NCBI GenBank assembly: GCA_014879445.1
Contig: JACSSC010000032.1
Span: 139,164-183,750 of the forward strand
Source of the DNA: Candidatus Competibacteraceae bacterium
GTDB taxonomy: Bacteria > Bacteroidota > Bacteroidia > CAIKAF01
Length of the DNA stretch: 44,587 nucleotides
Reading direction: 5' to 3'
Part shown: piece by piece, positions 1 through 8,365 of the stretch
Numbering within the stretch: the stretch's first letter is position 1
Layout of the letters: each line of letters begins with the position of its first letter
The notes under the pieces: generated by a model
The model's input: the letters and a program-made list of their open reading frames with translations, nothing else
Databases searched by the model: none
Told to the model about the DNA's origin: nothing
Position numbers and translations under genes: made by a program

Positions 1-644
1 TAAAGTTCATAAATGTAATCTACGCCGAGTTTTTTTAGAAGACGAGGAATGGCAATTCCTCCTGTTGAATTGACCGCATCAACAGCAATGCGGAATCTGG
101 ATTTTTTGATAAGTGGAATGTTGACAAGCGGTAATGCCAAAATTTTTTCAATATGCTCATCAATATACCCATTCTCAATATATTGTATCTGCCCCAGATG
201 ATCAACATGTTCATATAGTATATTCCCTCGATCGGCAATTTGAATGAGCTTATTTCCTTCTTCGAATGAAATAAATTCTCCTTTCTGATTAAGCAATTTC
301 AATGCATTCCATTCTTTGGGATTATGGCTGGCTGTAATAATAATTCCGCCCTGTGCATGAAAATCCGGAACAGCCACTTCTACAGTAGGGGTAGTACTTA
401 GGCCAAGATCAATTACATCAATACCACATGCAACCAGCGTTTGAGTTACAAGTTGACTAATCATAGGACCTGAAATGCGGGCATCTCGCCCAATCACTAC
501 TCTAATATTATCAATATCATGATTTGATTTTAGCCACATTGCATATGCTGCTGCAAAAAGAACTGCGTCTTCAGGCGTCAGATTATCTCCTGCCCTTCCT
601 CCAATTGTTCCTCTAATGCCTGAAATAGATTTTATTAATGCCAT
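1..644 (-). CDS. glmM: Phosphoglucosamine mutase / phosphohexomutase, 3' end cut by window
   Basis: Alpha-D-phosphohexomutase. The GlmM branch converts glucosamine-6-P to glucosamine-1-P for UDP-GlcNAc, peptidoglycan and LPS synthesis. The visible 214 residues start MALIKSISGIRGTIGG, the usual N-terminus of Bacteroidota GlmM-annotated proteins. The phosphoserine loop TASHNP lies at residues 104-109, with the catalytic Ser at 106. The ATG at 644 precedes this conserved N-terminus directly, so the start is secure. The reading frame is still open at base 1, so the metal-binding DGDxDR loop and C-terminal domain are outside the window. It is 99 nt downstream of the caspase-TPR gene on the same strand, and I see no clear terminator between them. 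Phosphomannomutase specificity cannot be excluded from the part seen. Confidence 0.88.
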   Translation of the reverse strand, partial: MALIKSISGIRGTIGGRAGDNLTPEDAVLFAAAYAMWLKSNHDIDNIRVVIGRDARISGPMISQLVTQTLVACGIDVIDLGLSTTPTVEVAVPDFHAQGGIIITASHNPKEWNALKLLNQKGEFISFEEGNKLIQIADRGNILYEHVDHLGQIQYIENGYIDEHIEKILALPLVNIPLIKKSRFRIAVDAVNSTGGIAIPRLLKKLGVDYIYEL

Positions 645-743
645 AATTCAAACTTATGCTACGAAATTAATGAATTGTATAAAAGCGTTAGGTGATATTG
701 GGATTAAATTTATTAACCCATATACACAAAATGGCAAATTGCA

Positions 744-3575
744 TCAACGACAATATGCTTTTTGTATTTTAATAGCAGATTTTCGCTTCAACATTTCATC
801 TAATGCTGAAATCCGTCCGGGCCTTAAATATTCACAACTTAATCCGCTTTCCAAAGCTTTTTGTAAATGCTGACAAAAACTTTGCTCATCTTTTTGTGTG
901 GCATCAATCACCGAGCGGTAGAATAAATGAAGATATAAGTTGTTGGGGTAGCGCCATGAAAGTTCGTTGGCTGATTCTATTGCCCCTTGATAGTCATGCA
1001 TGGCCAACTTTGAATAGATTATATATGGGATACATTCATACGCATCCACGCCTTGATCTAGTGCAATTTTCATAACATGAGAAGCTTCTTCAAAGTTCTT
1101 AAGAAGGTAATAATTGATATTCCATAATCCCTTGTATCCGTCAATCATCTGCGGATATAGTCGCTGCAGATATTGATATAAGGTAGCAGATGAATCAATA
1201 ATACCTAATTCATAATAGCATAGTGCAGAATTGCTAATATAATCTGCATGCTGAGGATTAACTGCTAATGCAGTTTTATACATGCGTAGCGCATTCTCCC
1301 AATCATTTCTTTCAGAATAAATATATCCGTACAAATTCAGCGCATATCCATCATGGGGGTTTCGCTGCAATGATATATCTAGCATGGCTATGGCTGAATC
1401 AATATAATTAAGCTTGTAATATGCAAATGCAAGGATGGAAGGATTATATTCAGTGTCAAACTGCAATGGCTTATTAAGATAAGGAATTGCTTTATCATAT
1501 CTATTCAACTCATTGAATAATATACCCATTTGCTTATATGCCGGCGTATAATAATTATCGAGGTGAATTGCACTTTGATAAAATGAAATGGCTTTCGAGT
1601 AATCTTTCATCATTTCTTTCATATACCCTTTCCACATTGCTACTTCGGCACTTGATGGATAAAAATTTGAGCAGTAATCAAACCATTCGTAAGCATCTTT
1701 ATAATTTTCCTGCTGGAAATAATAATCACCAAGATACATCAGTGTGCGGAAATGAGTTGTATCGGAATAATATGCTTTGAGCAAACATTTGATCATTTTT
1801 TCTTCATCGGCATTTTGTTTATGCATATAATATAAACCAAGCCAAGAATATATATAACTAGAATCTGTAGATAATACTTTGTTGTAATAATACATGGCGC
1901 TATCATTTTCGTTTTTGTACGAAAACGAAACTCCGATATTATGAAGCGAACTTAGATTATTACCCAATGAAAATGACATTCGGTAATATTTTATTGCTAA
2001 ATCGTATTGTCCGCGATCAAGATATAAACCTGCCAGATCATCGTATGCAACATGCCATCTTGGAGCTAATCGGATGGTATTCTGGTAATAAATCATTGCT
2101 TTATCATAAGTGCGGAAACTGTAATACAAATCACCTAACCCTTTATGAATATATGCCTGCGATGTGTCCATTTGCAGGGCTCGCATCATTAGGTTGAAGG
2201 CCTGCTCCCTGTATTTATTTTCACCGGCATATGATTTGGCTTCGAGAAAAAGTTGGCGAGAAAGAAAAATAGGATAATATTCATCGGTTTTATCAATCAG
2301 AGATAATGCATATCTAAAATTAGCAGATGCTTCAGAAAAATATGATGCTGGGAATAATGAATCAGCTCCTTTAAGATACACCTCAATAGCTTGTTGGCCA
2401 CGTACTGAAAGTGAAGCGATGAGGTCAATTTTCAAATCATCAAGATAAGGTTGAGCTTCCGGCATGGATTCTATCTGACGATAATAATATAATGCATTAT
2501 CCTTTTCGGGTTTTATCAGGTTATTACTGTTTATAGCACTACGAAACTGGTTATAAAGCCGAAGTAATATAGTATCATTGGAATATGTGATAAGCGAAAT
2601 GCCTTTCCCCATAGCCAATGTATTACCAGAAATCTCTCTTTGATTGGATTTGGAGGCAAGTAGTTGTTCTTTTGTATCGGAATCAACAATAGCCAATACA
2701 TCATATTCATTTTCAGAACAACAAAAAGCAGGGCGTTGTAGTGGCCTTTTTGTAACAGGATCTGTTCGGTCTTTTCTTACCTGTTCGTTTACATATTTGT
2801 ATAGTTCATAAACGGTTACTTGTAAGTCATTATTCTCGTCGGCCAATCCCATTAAACCTTCAATCAAATGATATGAAAAAACACCTCGCCCGTTTCCCCA
2901 TCGTTTGTCTTCATATGAACTTTCGTTGGCAGAGCATGACATAAACTGGATTTCGCCTACATTTTCTTCCATGATGCGTTTGGTATAGTATATCGGAACA
3001 TTGACACCCTTTTGTAACTCATTGGTTCGGCAAGCATCCGTAATTAAAACCACTTCAACTTTGCGTGCAGTTAGCTCCAGTATTCTACGTTTAAGATTAA
3101 AGATTTGCAATGCTCCGTGAACCGAGTAGGAATAAGAATCGGCAATCACATCATGAGCCAATAAGAACATTTCACTTTCACTAGTCGCATCGCCATGACC
3201 TGAGAAATAGATATACACCCTATCTCCTTCATTTTTTGCTTTATTCATCAGCCAACGAATCCCCTTTTGAGAAATATTCATAGCTGTAGCATCTTTGTTT
3301 AAAAAAATACGAATATTAGTATCTTTTATATCGCCACCGGCCTTCGACATGAGAAAATTTTTAAAGGCCATTGCATCATCATCCGCATATTTTAAAGAAG
3401 GCATCAGCGGATCGGCATATTCCGAAATTCCAATGATGAGAGCATATGTATTTCCTCTTACCGACATAGCAGAATGGCCAGAAATAATTTCTGCTCCTTT
3501 GCTCCCATTGTGTTGCGCCAACAGTACTCCGGGCAATGCAACCCAGAAAAATGCATGTAACAAAAAACGCTTCAT
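744..3575 (-). CDS. Secreted caspase-family (C14) peptidase with C-terminal TPR array
   Basis: 943 residues. A signal peptide (residues 1-21, ending LLAQ) predicts export. Residues about 43-290 form a caspase/metacaspase p20-like fold. It begins YALIIGISEYAD, has the catalytic His in FSGHG (H127) and the catalytic Cys in TDACR (C182). Both catalytic residues are present, so the enzyme is probably active. A linker follows, then from about residue 400 to 930 a long array of roughly a dozen tetratricopeptide repeats, normally a protein-docking scaffold. Arg40-Gly41 lies just before the caspase fold and could be a self-processing site (inference). It is last of three tightly spaced protease genes, 19 nt after the second caspase. 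Known cytosolic TPR-caspase effectors in defence systems lack a signal peptide, so a periplasmic or surface role is more likely here. Substrate unknown. Confidence 0.88.
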   Translation of the reverse strand: MKRFLLHAFFWVALPGVLLAQHNGSKGAEIISGHSAMSVRGNTYALIIGISEYADPLMPSLKYADDDAMAFKNFLMSKAGGDIKDTNIRIFLNKDATAMNISQKGIRWLMNKAKNEGDRVYIYFSGHGDATSESEMFLLAHDVIADSYSYSVHGALQIFNLKRRILELTARKVEVVLITDACRTNELQKGVNVPIYYTKRIMEENVGEIQFMSCSANESSYEDKRWGNGRGVFSYHLIEGLMGLADENNDLQVTVYELYKYVNEQVRKDRTDPVTKRPLQRPAFCCSENEYDVLAIVDSDTKEQLLASKSNQREISGNTLAMGKGISLITYSNDTILLRLYNQFRSAINSNNLIKPEKDNALYYYRQIESMPEAQPYLDDLKIDLIASLSVRGQQAIEVYLKGADSLFPASYFSEASANFRYALSLIDKTDEYYPIFLSRQLFLEAKSYAGENKYREQAFNLMMRALQMDTSQAYIHKGLGDLYYSFRTYDKAMIYYQNTIRLAPRWHVAYDDLAGLYLDRGQYDLAIKYYRMSFSLGNNLSSLHNIGVSFSYKNENDSAMYYYNKVLSTDSSYIYSWLGLYYMHKQNADEEKMIKCLLKAYYSDTTHFRTLMYLGDYYFQQENYKDAYEWFDYCSNFYPSSAEVAMWKGYMKEMMKDYSKAISFYQSAIHLDNYYTPAYKQMGILFNELNRYDKAIPYLNKPLQFDTEYNPSILAFAYYKLNYIDSAIAMLDISLQRNPHDGYALNLYGYIYSERNDWENALRMYKTALAVNPQHADYISNSALCYYELGIIDSSATLYQYLQRLYPQMIDGYKGLWNINYYLLKNFEEASHVMKIALDQGVDAYECIPYIIYSKLAMHDYQGAIESANELSWRYPNNLYLHLFYRSVIDATQKDEQSFCQHLQKALESGLSCEYLRPGRISALDEMLKRKSAIKIQKAYCR

Positions 3576-3594
3576 AAGAGGATTTTTTTACATA

Positions 3595-5631
3595 TTATCT
3601 CTTCAGATTAGGGTCAACACGGATTGTAATTTGTTTTACTGATCCGGATGCATTTGTGCTAATACCCAATTCGCCATCAGCACCACGTGTGCCGGTTCTG
3701 TAATCAGTAAGTAATCCATTCAAAATATCCATACTGCCACGCGATGCAATAATCTCATCTTGTTTCATAAAAAGTGGTGAAAGGTCTATTGGCACATCTG
3801 ATACAAAAATTTTAAATGTTTCGGTGCCAAAAGGAGGCGAAAAGCTTTTAATCAAATAACTGAACTCTCTTTCCTGTCCAACATTAACTGAAAATTCAAC
3901 AGCTTCTTGTTTAGTTCGAGGAAACACAGGATACATTTTACCATCAGGTTGAATGCCAATGATGCTAACAAAGGCAGTACGTGTGCCCGTATTTTTTGCT
4001 TTAAAAAGGAACTGGTCGGAAGGTGCAACTCTACCTATTTTCATCTCGCCAAATACAGCTGCCGGATCGAGCTTTTCCTTAATCTCATAGCCACCAGTTG
4101 ATAAAACATTTGCCTTTACAGGTATTAACTCTATATCAACATTGGTTTGGCTATCTTCAAATTCAAGCTCTTTGATAAACTGAACCTGAGATATGGCGTT
4201 TAACATTCCTGCCATCCGGGCAATTCCATCATTTTTTAAATAGGTAAATGCTCCTGTTTGTTCTAAATATACTGAACTGTCAGAAGGGAAAAACAATACA
4301 GCCATGTTTCTGTTTTTGTTGGCTTGGGTGAAATGCGTGATTCGAACATCTCCATCTTTTTCTACCCACTGAATCTGAGGCATCTTTCGAATCGTGTCGA
4401 GAATAAGTTTTAATGCATTTTTATCATCAATATCACATTCTACTCGCATTTTCTTGTCAACATTCTTAGATAATACAAAAACCCAGTATGATGATTTATT
4501 ACTTACTTCAGTTGGCGCATCCAGTTGAATGGTTGATGAAAAATGATCGGCATACGACACTTTACCTGTAAAAAGTGGTTTTAGATTGCTGATTTGCTGT
4601 GTGCCAGCGGGATAAAAACCTACTTTATCGCCCAAATTCAAACCGGTAAGTGCACCACCTCTAACATTAACCTTGCTGTGATCATAAACATTCGATTCAA
4701 CAATTTCAAAATATACGTGTTGAGGGACCAGCGTTCCATTAAATATCACAAAGTCAATATCCCCTTCAATTACGGGTGTTTGCCGTGGTGCTTTAACACC
4801 CATAATATCCATCACTTTGGCGAATATCTGACGATAGGTACTACCTGATTTTAAATCTGCAAATGCCTTGCTAATAGAATATGTTAGTGAGCCAACAGAT
4901 TTTCCATTATCATCTTTACACTCCCAATTAACTTCGTATGCACTTGATCCGGAAATGAGAACAAATTTTGCAAGCCCCGTGCTTTGTCCTCTGGTATTAC
5001 CTCCCATTTCCTTCATGAGGTCATCATCATTTTTTCCGGCTGTTGGCATATACCCCTTTCTTTCACATTTCACATCCGAACCTCTTCGCTTTCCCTCACC
5101 ACGCGTAGCCGTACCTGAATGACAAGCATCAAGTATTACTAGCACATGCCCGTCTCTGCCGGCGCGTTGACGAATGGCAAATATTTTTTCACCTAATTTA
5201 TCATCAGAATAATGACGAGAAAAGTCATAATCATCAGGTGCAAAAAGTGGTGCATCATAAGGCACCAATGCTTCGTCATATCCGTCATTTTCATCACCAT
5301 TCAGGTCTTGTATTTGTTGCCCATGCCCGGAATAATGAATAACAACTATATCTTTGGGTCCTACACGTTGTGTAAGTTTATCCAAAGCAATATCAATGCC
5401 TTTGCTGGTTGCATATTTATCTTGCAATATGGCAATGTTTTCGTCTTTGAATCCTTGTCCAATCAATGATTGTTTAATAAGAGGTACATCATTGGCGGAG
5501 CTGATATCATTCCACCCCTGACTGCTGTCGTAATCGCCAATGGCAATTATTAATGCATGTTTTTTTTGTGCATGTGCAGATAAAATCACAAAAGATAGTA
5601 CAGCAAATATGATTAAACGTAGGTGTTTCAT
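3595..5631 (-). CDS. Secreted metacaspase-like peptidase with DUF4384-like domain
   Basis: 678 residues. The signal peptide covers residues 1-22 (ends AHAQ) and the mature protein starts almost directly in the caspase fold (KKHALIIAIGDYD). The catalytic dyad is visible: His103 in HYSGHG and Cys170 in LDACHSG. The GDENDGYDEALVPYD stretch (about 112-126) is typical of type I metacaspases, which as a family cleave after Arg or Lys. The C-terminal third (about 535-625) resembles DUF4384: a beta-rich region with IQPDGKMYPVFP. Arg-Gly sites occur at R631 and R649 near the C-terminus. It begins 14 nt after the HtrA-like gene stop and ends 19 nt before the caspase-TPR gene, so the three are probably translated from one mRNA. 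Catalytic family is confident. DUF4384 is from motif memory, and the substrate is unknown. Confidence 0.9.
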   Translation of the reverse strand: MKHLRLIIFAVLSFVILSAHAQKKHALIIAIGDYDSSQGWNDISSANDVPLIKQSLIGQGFKDENIAILQDKYATSKGIDIALDKLTQRVGPKDIVVIHYSGHGQQIQDLNGDENDGYDEALVPYDAPLFAPDDYDFSRHYSDDKLGEKIFAIRQRAGRDGHVLVILDACHSGTATRGEGKRRGSDVKCERKGYMPTAGKNDDDLMKEMGGNTRGQSTGLAKFVLISGSSAYEVNWECKDDNGKSVGSLTYSISKAFADLKSGSTYRQIFAKVMDIMGVKAPRQTPVIEGDIDFVIFNGTLVPQHVYFEIVESNVYDHSKVNVRGGALTGLNLGDKVGFYPAGTQQISNLKPLFTGKVSYADHFSSTIQLDAPTEVSNKSSYWVFVLSKNVDKKMRVECDIDDKNALKLILDTIRKMPQIQWVEKDGDVRITHFTQANKNRNMAVLFFPSDSSVYLEQTGAFTYLKNDGIARMAGMLNAISQVQFIKELEFEDSQTNVDIELIPVKANVLSTGGYEIKEKLDPAAVFGEMKIGRVAPSDQFLFKAKNTGTRTAFVSIIGIQPDGKMYPVFPRTKQEAVEFSVNVGQEREFSYLIKSFSPPFGTETFKIFVSDVPIDLSPLFMKQDEIIASRGSMDILNGLLTDYRTGTRGADGELGISTNASGSVKQITIRVDPNLKR

Positions 5632-5645
5632 ATTCTAATTATTAA

Positions 5646-7127
5646 TTAATACCAAAGCATTTTTTGCATGACATTATCATTGCCTGAAAAATTCAAACGA
5701 AAATTTTCAACATTATTGGAAGCATCACCTACTCTTACCACATAAAAGTCGAGAACTCCACTCATGCCTGATAATCGTAGTGAAGTGCCAAGATCAGACA
5801 ATTTAAGCACTTTCCACATTTCAGAAACATTTTCACCGGTAAGCCCGGCAGCCAGTACATAATATTTGGCTATTGCGTTATTTCCTTGTCCTTTCTGAAA
5901 TTTTTGCTGCTGATTCATGTATAATTGAGTTGGATTAAAAGTAAATGAAACTTGCTCGGTTGAATAATCCATTTTCAAATCCGTATTGCGCTCCATCACA
6001 TGTTTGGCAATTTCTTCATTATCTTTAGTAGAAAGAAAACGAGAACTTAATCTGACAGGCACTTCTTTTCCGTCTTTCAAAAAAGTAAATTGTAATTCTT
6101 TGCCTGGCAAGTGCTCCTCCAGTTCTCCTAATAATTCTTCCAGGGTTCTTGTTTCTTGATTGTTTACTTTAACAATTCTATTTCCAATATAAGGAGATAA
6201 ACTGTTATAAGAAGGAGAATTTTTTACAACACCTGATAGAATAGGCCAATCATCAACTCGCCTCCAAAGACCTTGTTTCTGACTGATTCGTTCCCAACGA
6301 TATTTTTGCGAACATTCAATGCCAATATAAGCCCGTTTAACTAAACCATTGTTGGTGATAATGTCATTAATTAATCTTTTTGAAAGGGATGCTTCAAGAG
6401 CAAAATTGATTTGCGATTGCCAAATCTGTTCGCCTGTTGGTGCAGAAGCAAAAGCAATCTGCGAATTGATGCCTGCAATTTTTCCTTTGCTGTCAATAAG
6501 CGGGCCGCCACTATTTCCCCATATAACGGTAGCAGTAGTTTGCAGGAATCCGAATTTTCCGGTCAGTCCTTCTCTAATTCGATTTTTTGCACTAATGATT
6601 CCATCTGTAACTGTATATGGATATTCGCCTAAAGGATTACCGATGGCATATACTTTTTCGCCAATGCGAGTTTCTTCTATTTTAAAATCGAGAACACGAA
6701 TTTCGCTACCAGGTTGTTGTATAAATTCAAGAACTGCTATATCATAAAAGGAGTCGCCTCCTACTACTTTCATCTCATATTTTTTTCTAGTAATTGAAAA
6801 CACATATATGCTTCCGGGCTCAAGTGAAGCTTTTTCAATCACATGGGCGTTGGTTACCACATATTTTTTTCCATTCATCTGAATGATAAATCCAGAGCCG
6901 CTACTCTGAACACCGGCCATATCAAGTGCCTTTTCGTATGCCTTATCAGAAGCGCCTTCTCCTCTGAATCCCAATGGTCTCTTTGTAACATCGGTCTTAT
7001 AAACAGCCACGGTTACAGACCCGGCTAATGCATTTTCGATAGCGTCATAAGGTTCAACTGATTGAGCATATGCTCCTATCATATAACTTGAAAAACACGA
7101 TAGAAGAAAAAGTTTGATGCATTTCAT
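5646..7127 (-). CDS. Secreted HtrA/DegP-like trypsin-fold serine protease with PDZ domain
   Basis: 493 residues with a signal peptide at residues 1-22 (ends AYAQ). The trypsin-like domain (about 70-255) carries the full triad: His95 (TNAHV), Asp129 (YDIAVLEF) and Ser206 (GNSGGPL). A PDZ-like domain follows (about 265-362, with GNRIVKVNNQ). The last 130 residues form a beta-rich tail I do not recognise, ending Leu-Trp-Tyr at the C-terminus. HtrA proteases use the PDZ domain to read exposed hydrophobic C-termini. Here both the enzyme itself and the upstream 149-residue secreted protein end in Trp-Tyr. The gene heads a three-protease run with two caspases and begins 29 nt after a terminator hairpin. 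I see no promoter box between the hairpin and the ATG, so expression may depend on read-through. Confidence 0.92.
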   Translation of the reverse strand: MKCIKLFLLSCFSSYMIGAYAQSVEPYDAIENALAGSVTVAVYKTDVTKRPLGFRGEGASDKAYEKALDMAGVQSSGSGFIIQMNGKKYVVTNAHVIEKASLEPGSIYVFSITRKKYEMKVVGGDSFYDIAVLEFIQQPGSEIRVLDFKIEETRIGEKVYAIGNPLGEYPYTVTDGIISAKNRIREGLTGKFGFLQTTATVIWGNSGGPLIDSKGKIAGINSQIAFASAPTGEQIWQSQINFALEASLSKRLINDIITNNGLVKRAYIGIECSQKYRWERISQKQGLWRRVDDWPILSGVVKNSPSYNSLSPYIGNRIVKVNNQETRTLEELLGELEEHLPGKELQFTFLKDGKEVPVRLSSRFLSTKDNEEIAKHVMERNTDLKMDYSTEQVSFTFNPTQLYMNQQQKFQKGQGNNAIAKYYVLAAGLTGENVSEMWKVLKLSDLGTSLRLSGMSGVLDFYVVRVGDASNNVENFRLNFSGNDNVMQKMLWY

Positions 7128-7146
7128 AAGAATGTAATTTTAATAT

Positions 7147-7194
7147 TAAAGAAAAGTCCCCTGTACGAATGATTTTTATAATTCTACAGGGGAC
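7147..7194 (-). terminator. Strong intrinsic terminator between small-protein gene and HtrA gene
   Basis: A perfect 10-bp stem has arms at 7156-7165 (GTCCCCTGTA on plus) and 7185-7194 (TACAGGGGAC). It is extended by a GAAT/ATTC inner stem past one bulge. On the minus strand it is followed by TTTTCTTT. It sits 24 nt after the stop of the 149-residue protein gene and 29 nt before the HtrA start, so it should make transcription of the protease genes partial or conditional. Confidence 0.85.
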
Positions 7195-7217
7195 CTGTAA
7201 ATGCCGTTTTTTGAAGA

Positions 7218-7667
7218 TTAATACCACTGAACAGTCCAGTCGGTACTGCTGCAGTAGCGTGTTAGTGGCCCCCAATAAAGAGACGACCCGTCAGTAAATG
7301 TAGCAACACCGTATGCAGAAGTATTTCCACCGGAAACATACACATATAGTTTGCCCCAAGGTGCTGCATAACCAGAATAGTAACCGTTGGTATAGCAATC
7401 AACATAATACTTGGTCCAGTTATCAAAAATAACTGTACATGTTCCAGCTGCACCACGCGATTCTGTTTCAGAAGTTGCTTTATCTGATGGTTTAACAAAA
7501 ATGTTGGGCGTTTCTTTCATTACGGAAGCTTTATCAGCTTTGATGTTTGGATCAGCGCCACGGCTCGACATTTTTTCTCCCTTAGCGGCATTGGGGAATG
7601 TGGTTTGGGCTGTAGCTCCTGCAACCGTAAAGGCGGTTGCAACTAAAAGAATCATCACTTTTTTCAT
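7218..7667 (-). CDS. Small secreted aromatic-rich protein with two SRGA sites and C-terminal Trp-Tyr
   Basis: 149 residues. The signal peptide is 1-21 (ends ATAQ). Residues 22-72 are a hydrophilic, probably disordered segment holding two Ser-Arg-Gly-Ala sites (R36 and R71). Residues about 76-149 form a compact domain rich in Tyr, Trp, Gly and Thr, with three cysteines (77, 91, 139), a YWGP motif and the C-terminus VQWY. I do not recognise a named family, though the pattern recalls small Bacteroidota beta-sandwich secreted domains. It lies between a TPR gene (62 nt upstream) and the HtrA/caspase genes (downstream past a terminator). It may be a substrate, ligand or inhibitor of those proteases: cleavage after the two Arg residues would remove the linker and free the folded domain. 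That role is inference. Confidence 0.85.
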   Translation of the reverse strand: MKKVMILLVATAFTVAGATAQTTFPNAAKGEKMSSRGADPNIKADKASVMKETPNIFVKPSDKATSETESRGAAGTCTVIFDNWTKYYVDCYTNGYYSGYAAPWGKLYVYVSGGNTSAYGVATFTDGSSLYWGPLTRYCSSTDWTVQWY

Positions 7668-7729
7668 GTTGCTTTGTTTTGTTTGGTTTTTAATTTGATA
7701 TATAAGAATTAATAAAACGGCCTGAATAA

Positions 7730-8260
7730 TTAATTTGAATCCGAACTTCCTTCTTTACAAACTTCTTTCATGATACGTGTAGCCATATCGTGATTAAGAT
7801 TGGCAGCCATTTGCAAATAATGACAAGTAGAATCACTTACACCAAGCTCGTAAAAACTATAGCCCATATTAAACATGGCATCGCCATAATCTGGCTTTAG
7901 TCGTAGTGCTTGATAATAATCAGAAATAGCTGATTGATACATGCCCATCAATGCTTTATCAACGCCGCGGTTGTTGTAATACTTTGGGTCAGGAAACAAG
8001 CTGATTGCCTTATCATAATCGCTTATAGCCGCTGCCGCTCCATCTGTCTTTCGCTTCATAAGAGCTCGCCAAAAAAACGCTTCATGATTGAGAGGATCTA
8101 CTTCGATGGCTTTATTTAATAAATCCAAAGCTGCATGTGCATCCATTGATTTGTACTTTTCAATAGCCATCTGCATATAGTTGGCCGAACGTGATGTTTC
8201 TTGAGCATACAGCTTAATCGTGCAGGCAAGAATGATGGCAGATAAAATAATTTGTCGCAT
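7730..8260 (-). CDS. Small secreted TPR protein
   Basis: 176 residues with a signal peptide (residues 1-20, ending LYAQ). About three tetratricopeptide units follow (residues 27-155), for example ALDLLNKAIEVDPLNHEAFF and YQALRLKPDYGDAMFNMGYS. Such repeats mediate protein-protein contacts and have no catalytic role. A TAnnTTTG box lies about 75 nt upstream of the start. No such box is visible upstream of the next gene (the 149-residue protein), so this may be the first gene of the small-protein and protease transcript. The caspase with a long TPR array downstream suggests a shared scaffold logic (inference). Confidence 0.85.
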   Translation of the reverse strand: MRQIILSAIILACTIKLYAQETSRSANYMQMAIEKYKSMDAHAALDLLNKAIEVDPLNHEAFFWRALMKRKTDGAAAAISDYDKAISLFPDPKYYNNRGVDKALMGMYQSAISDYYQALRLKPDYGDAMFNMGYSFYELGVSDSTCHYLQMAANLNHDMATRIMKEVCKEGSSDSN

Positions 8261-8335
8261 AAAATGAATTTACGAGATTAACGTAAATAATGTGCCAAGA
8301 TACATATTTTACTATGAGAATTCGCCTGATTCATT

Positions 8336-8343
8336 CAAAAATA
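8336..8343 (-). promoter_or_regulatory. Candidate Bacteroidota -7 box upstream of TPR gene
   Basis: The minus strand reads TATTTTTG, a perfect match to the Bacteroidota sigma-A -7 consensus TAnnTTTG. The -33 element at the usual spacing is weak (GGTT instead of TTTG). It would give a leader of about 65-70 nt before the ATG at 8260. Confidence 0.35.
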
Positions 8344-8365
8344 AGGCAAATGGAGTATAAATAAC

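Noticed and set aside
700-719. GGGATTAA/TTAACCC stem as a terminator before the phosphohexomutase gene
   Set aside because: The stem is AT-rich with a bulge and has no T tract on the minus strand.
744-7127. Cytosolic caspase/trypsin abortive-infection defence system
   Set aside because: All three proteases have clear N-terminal signal peptides, and there is no STAND ATPase, CRISPR-Cas, cyclase or other sensor gene beside them.
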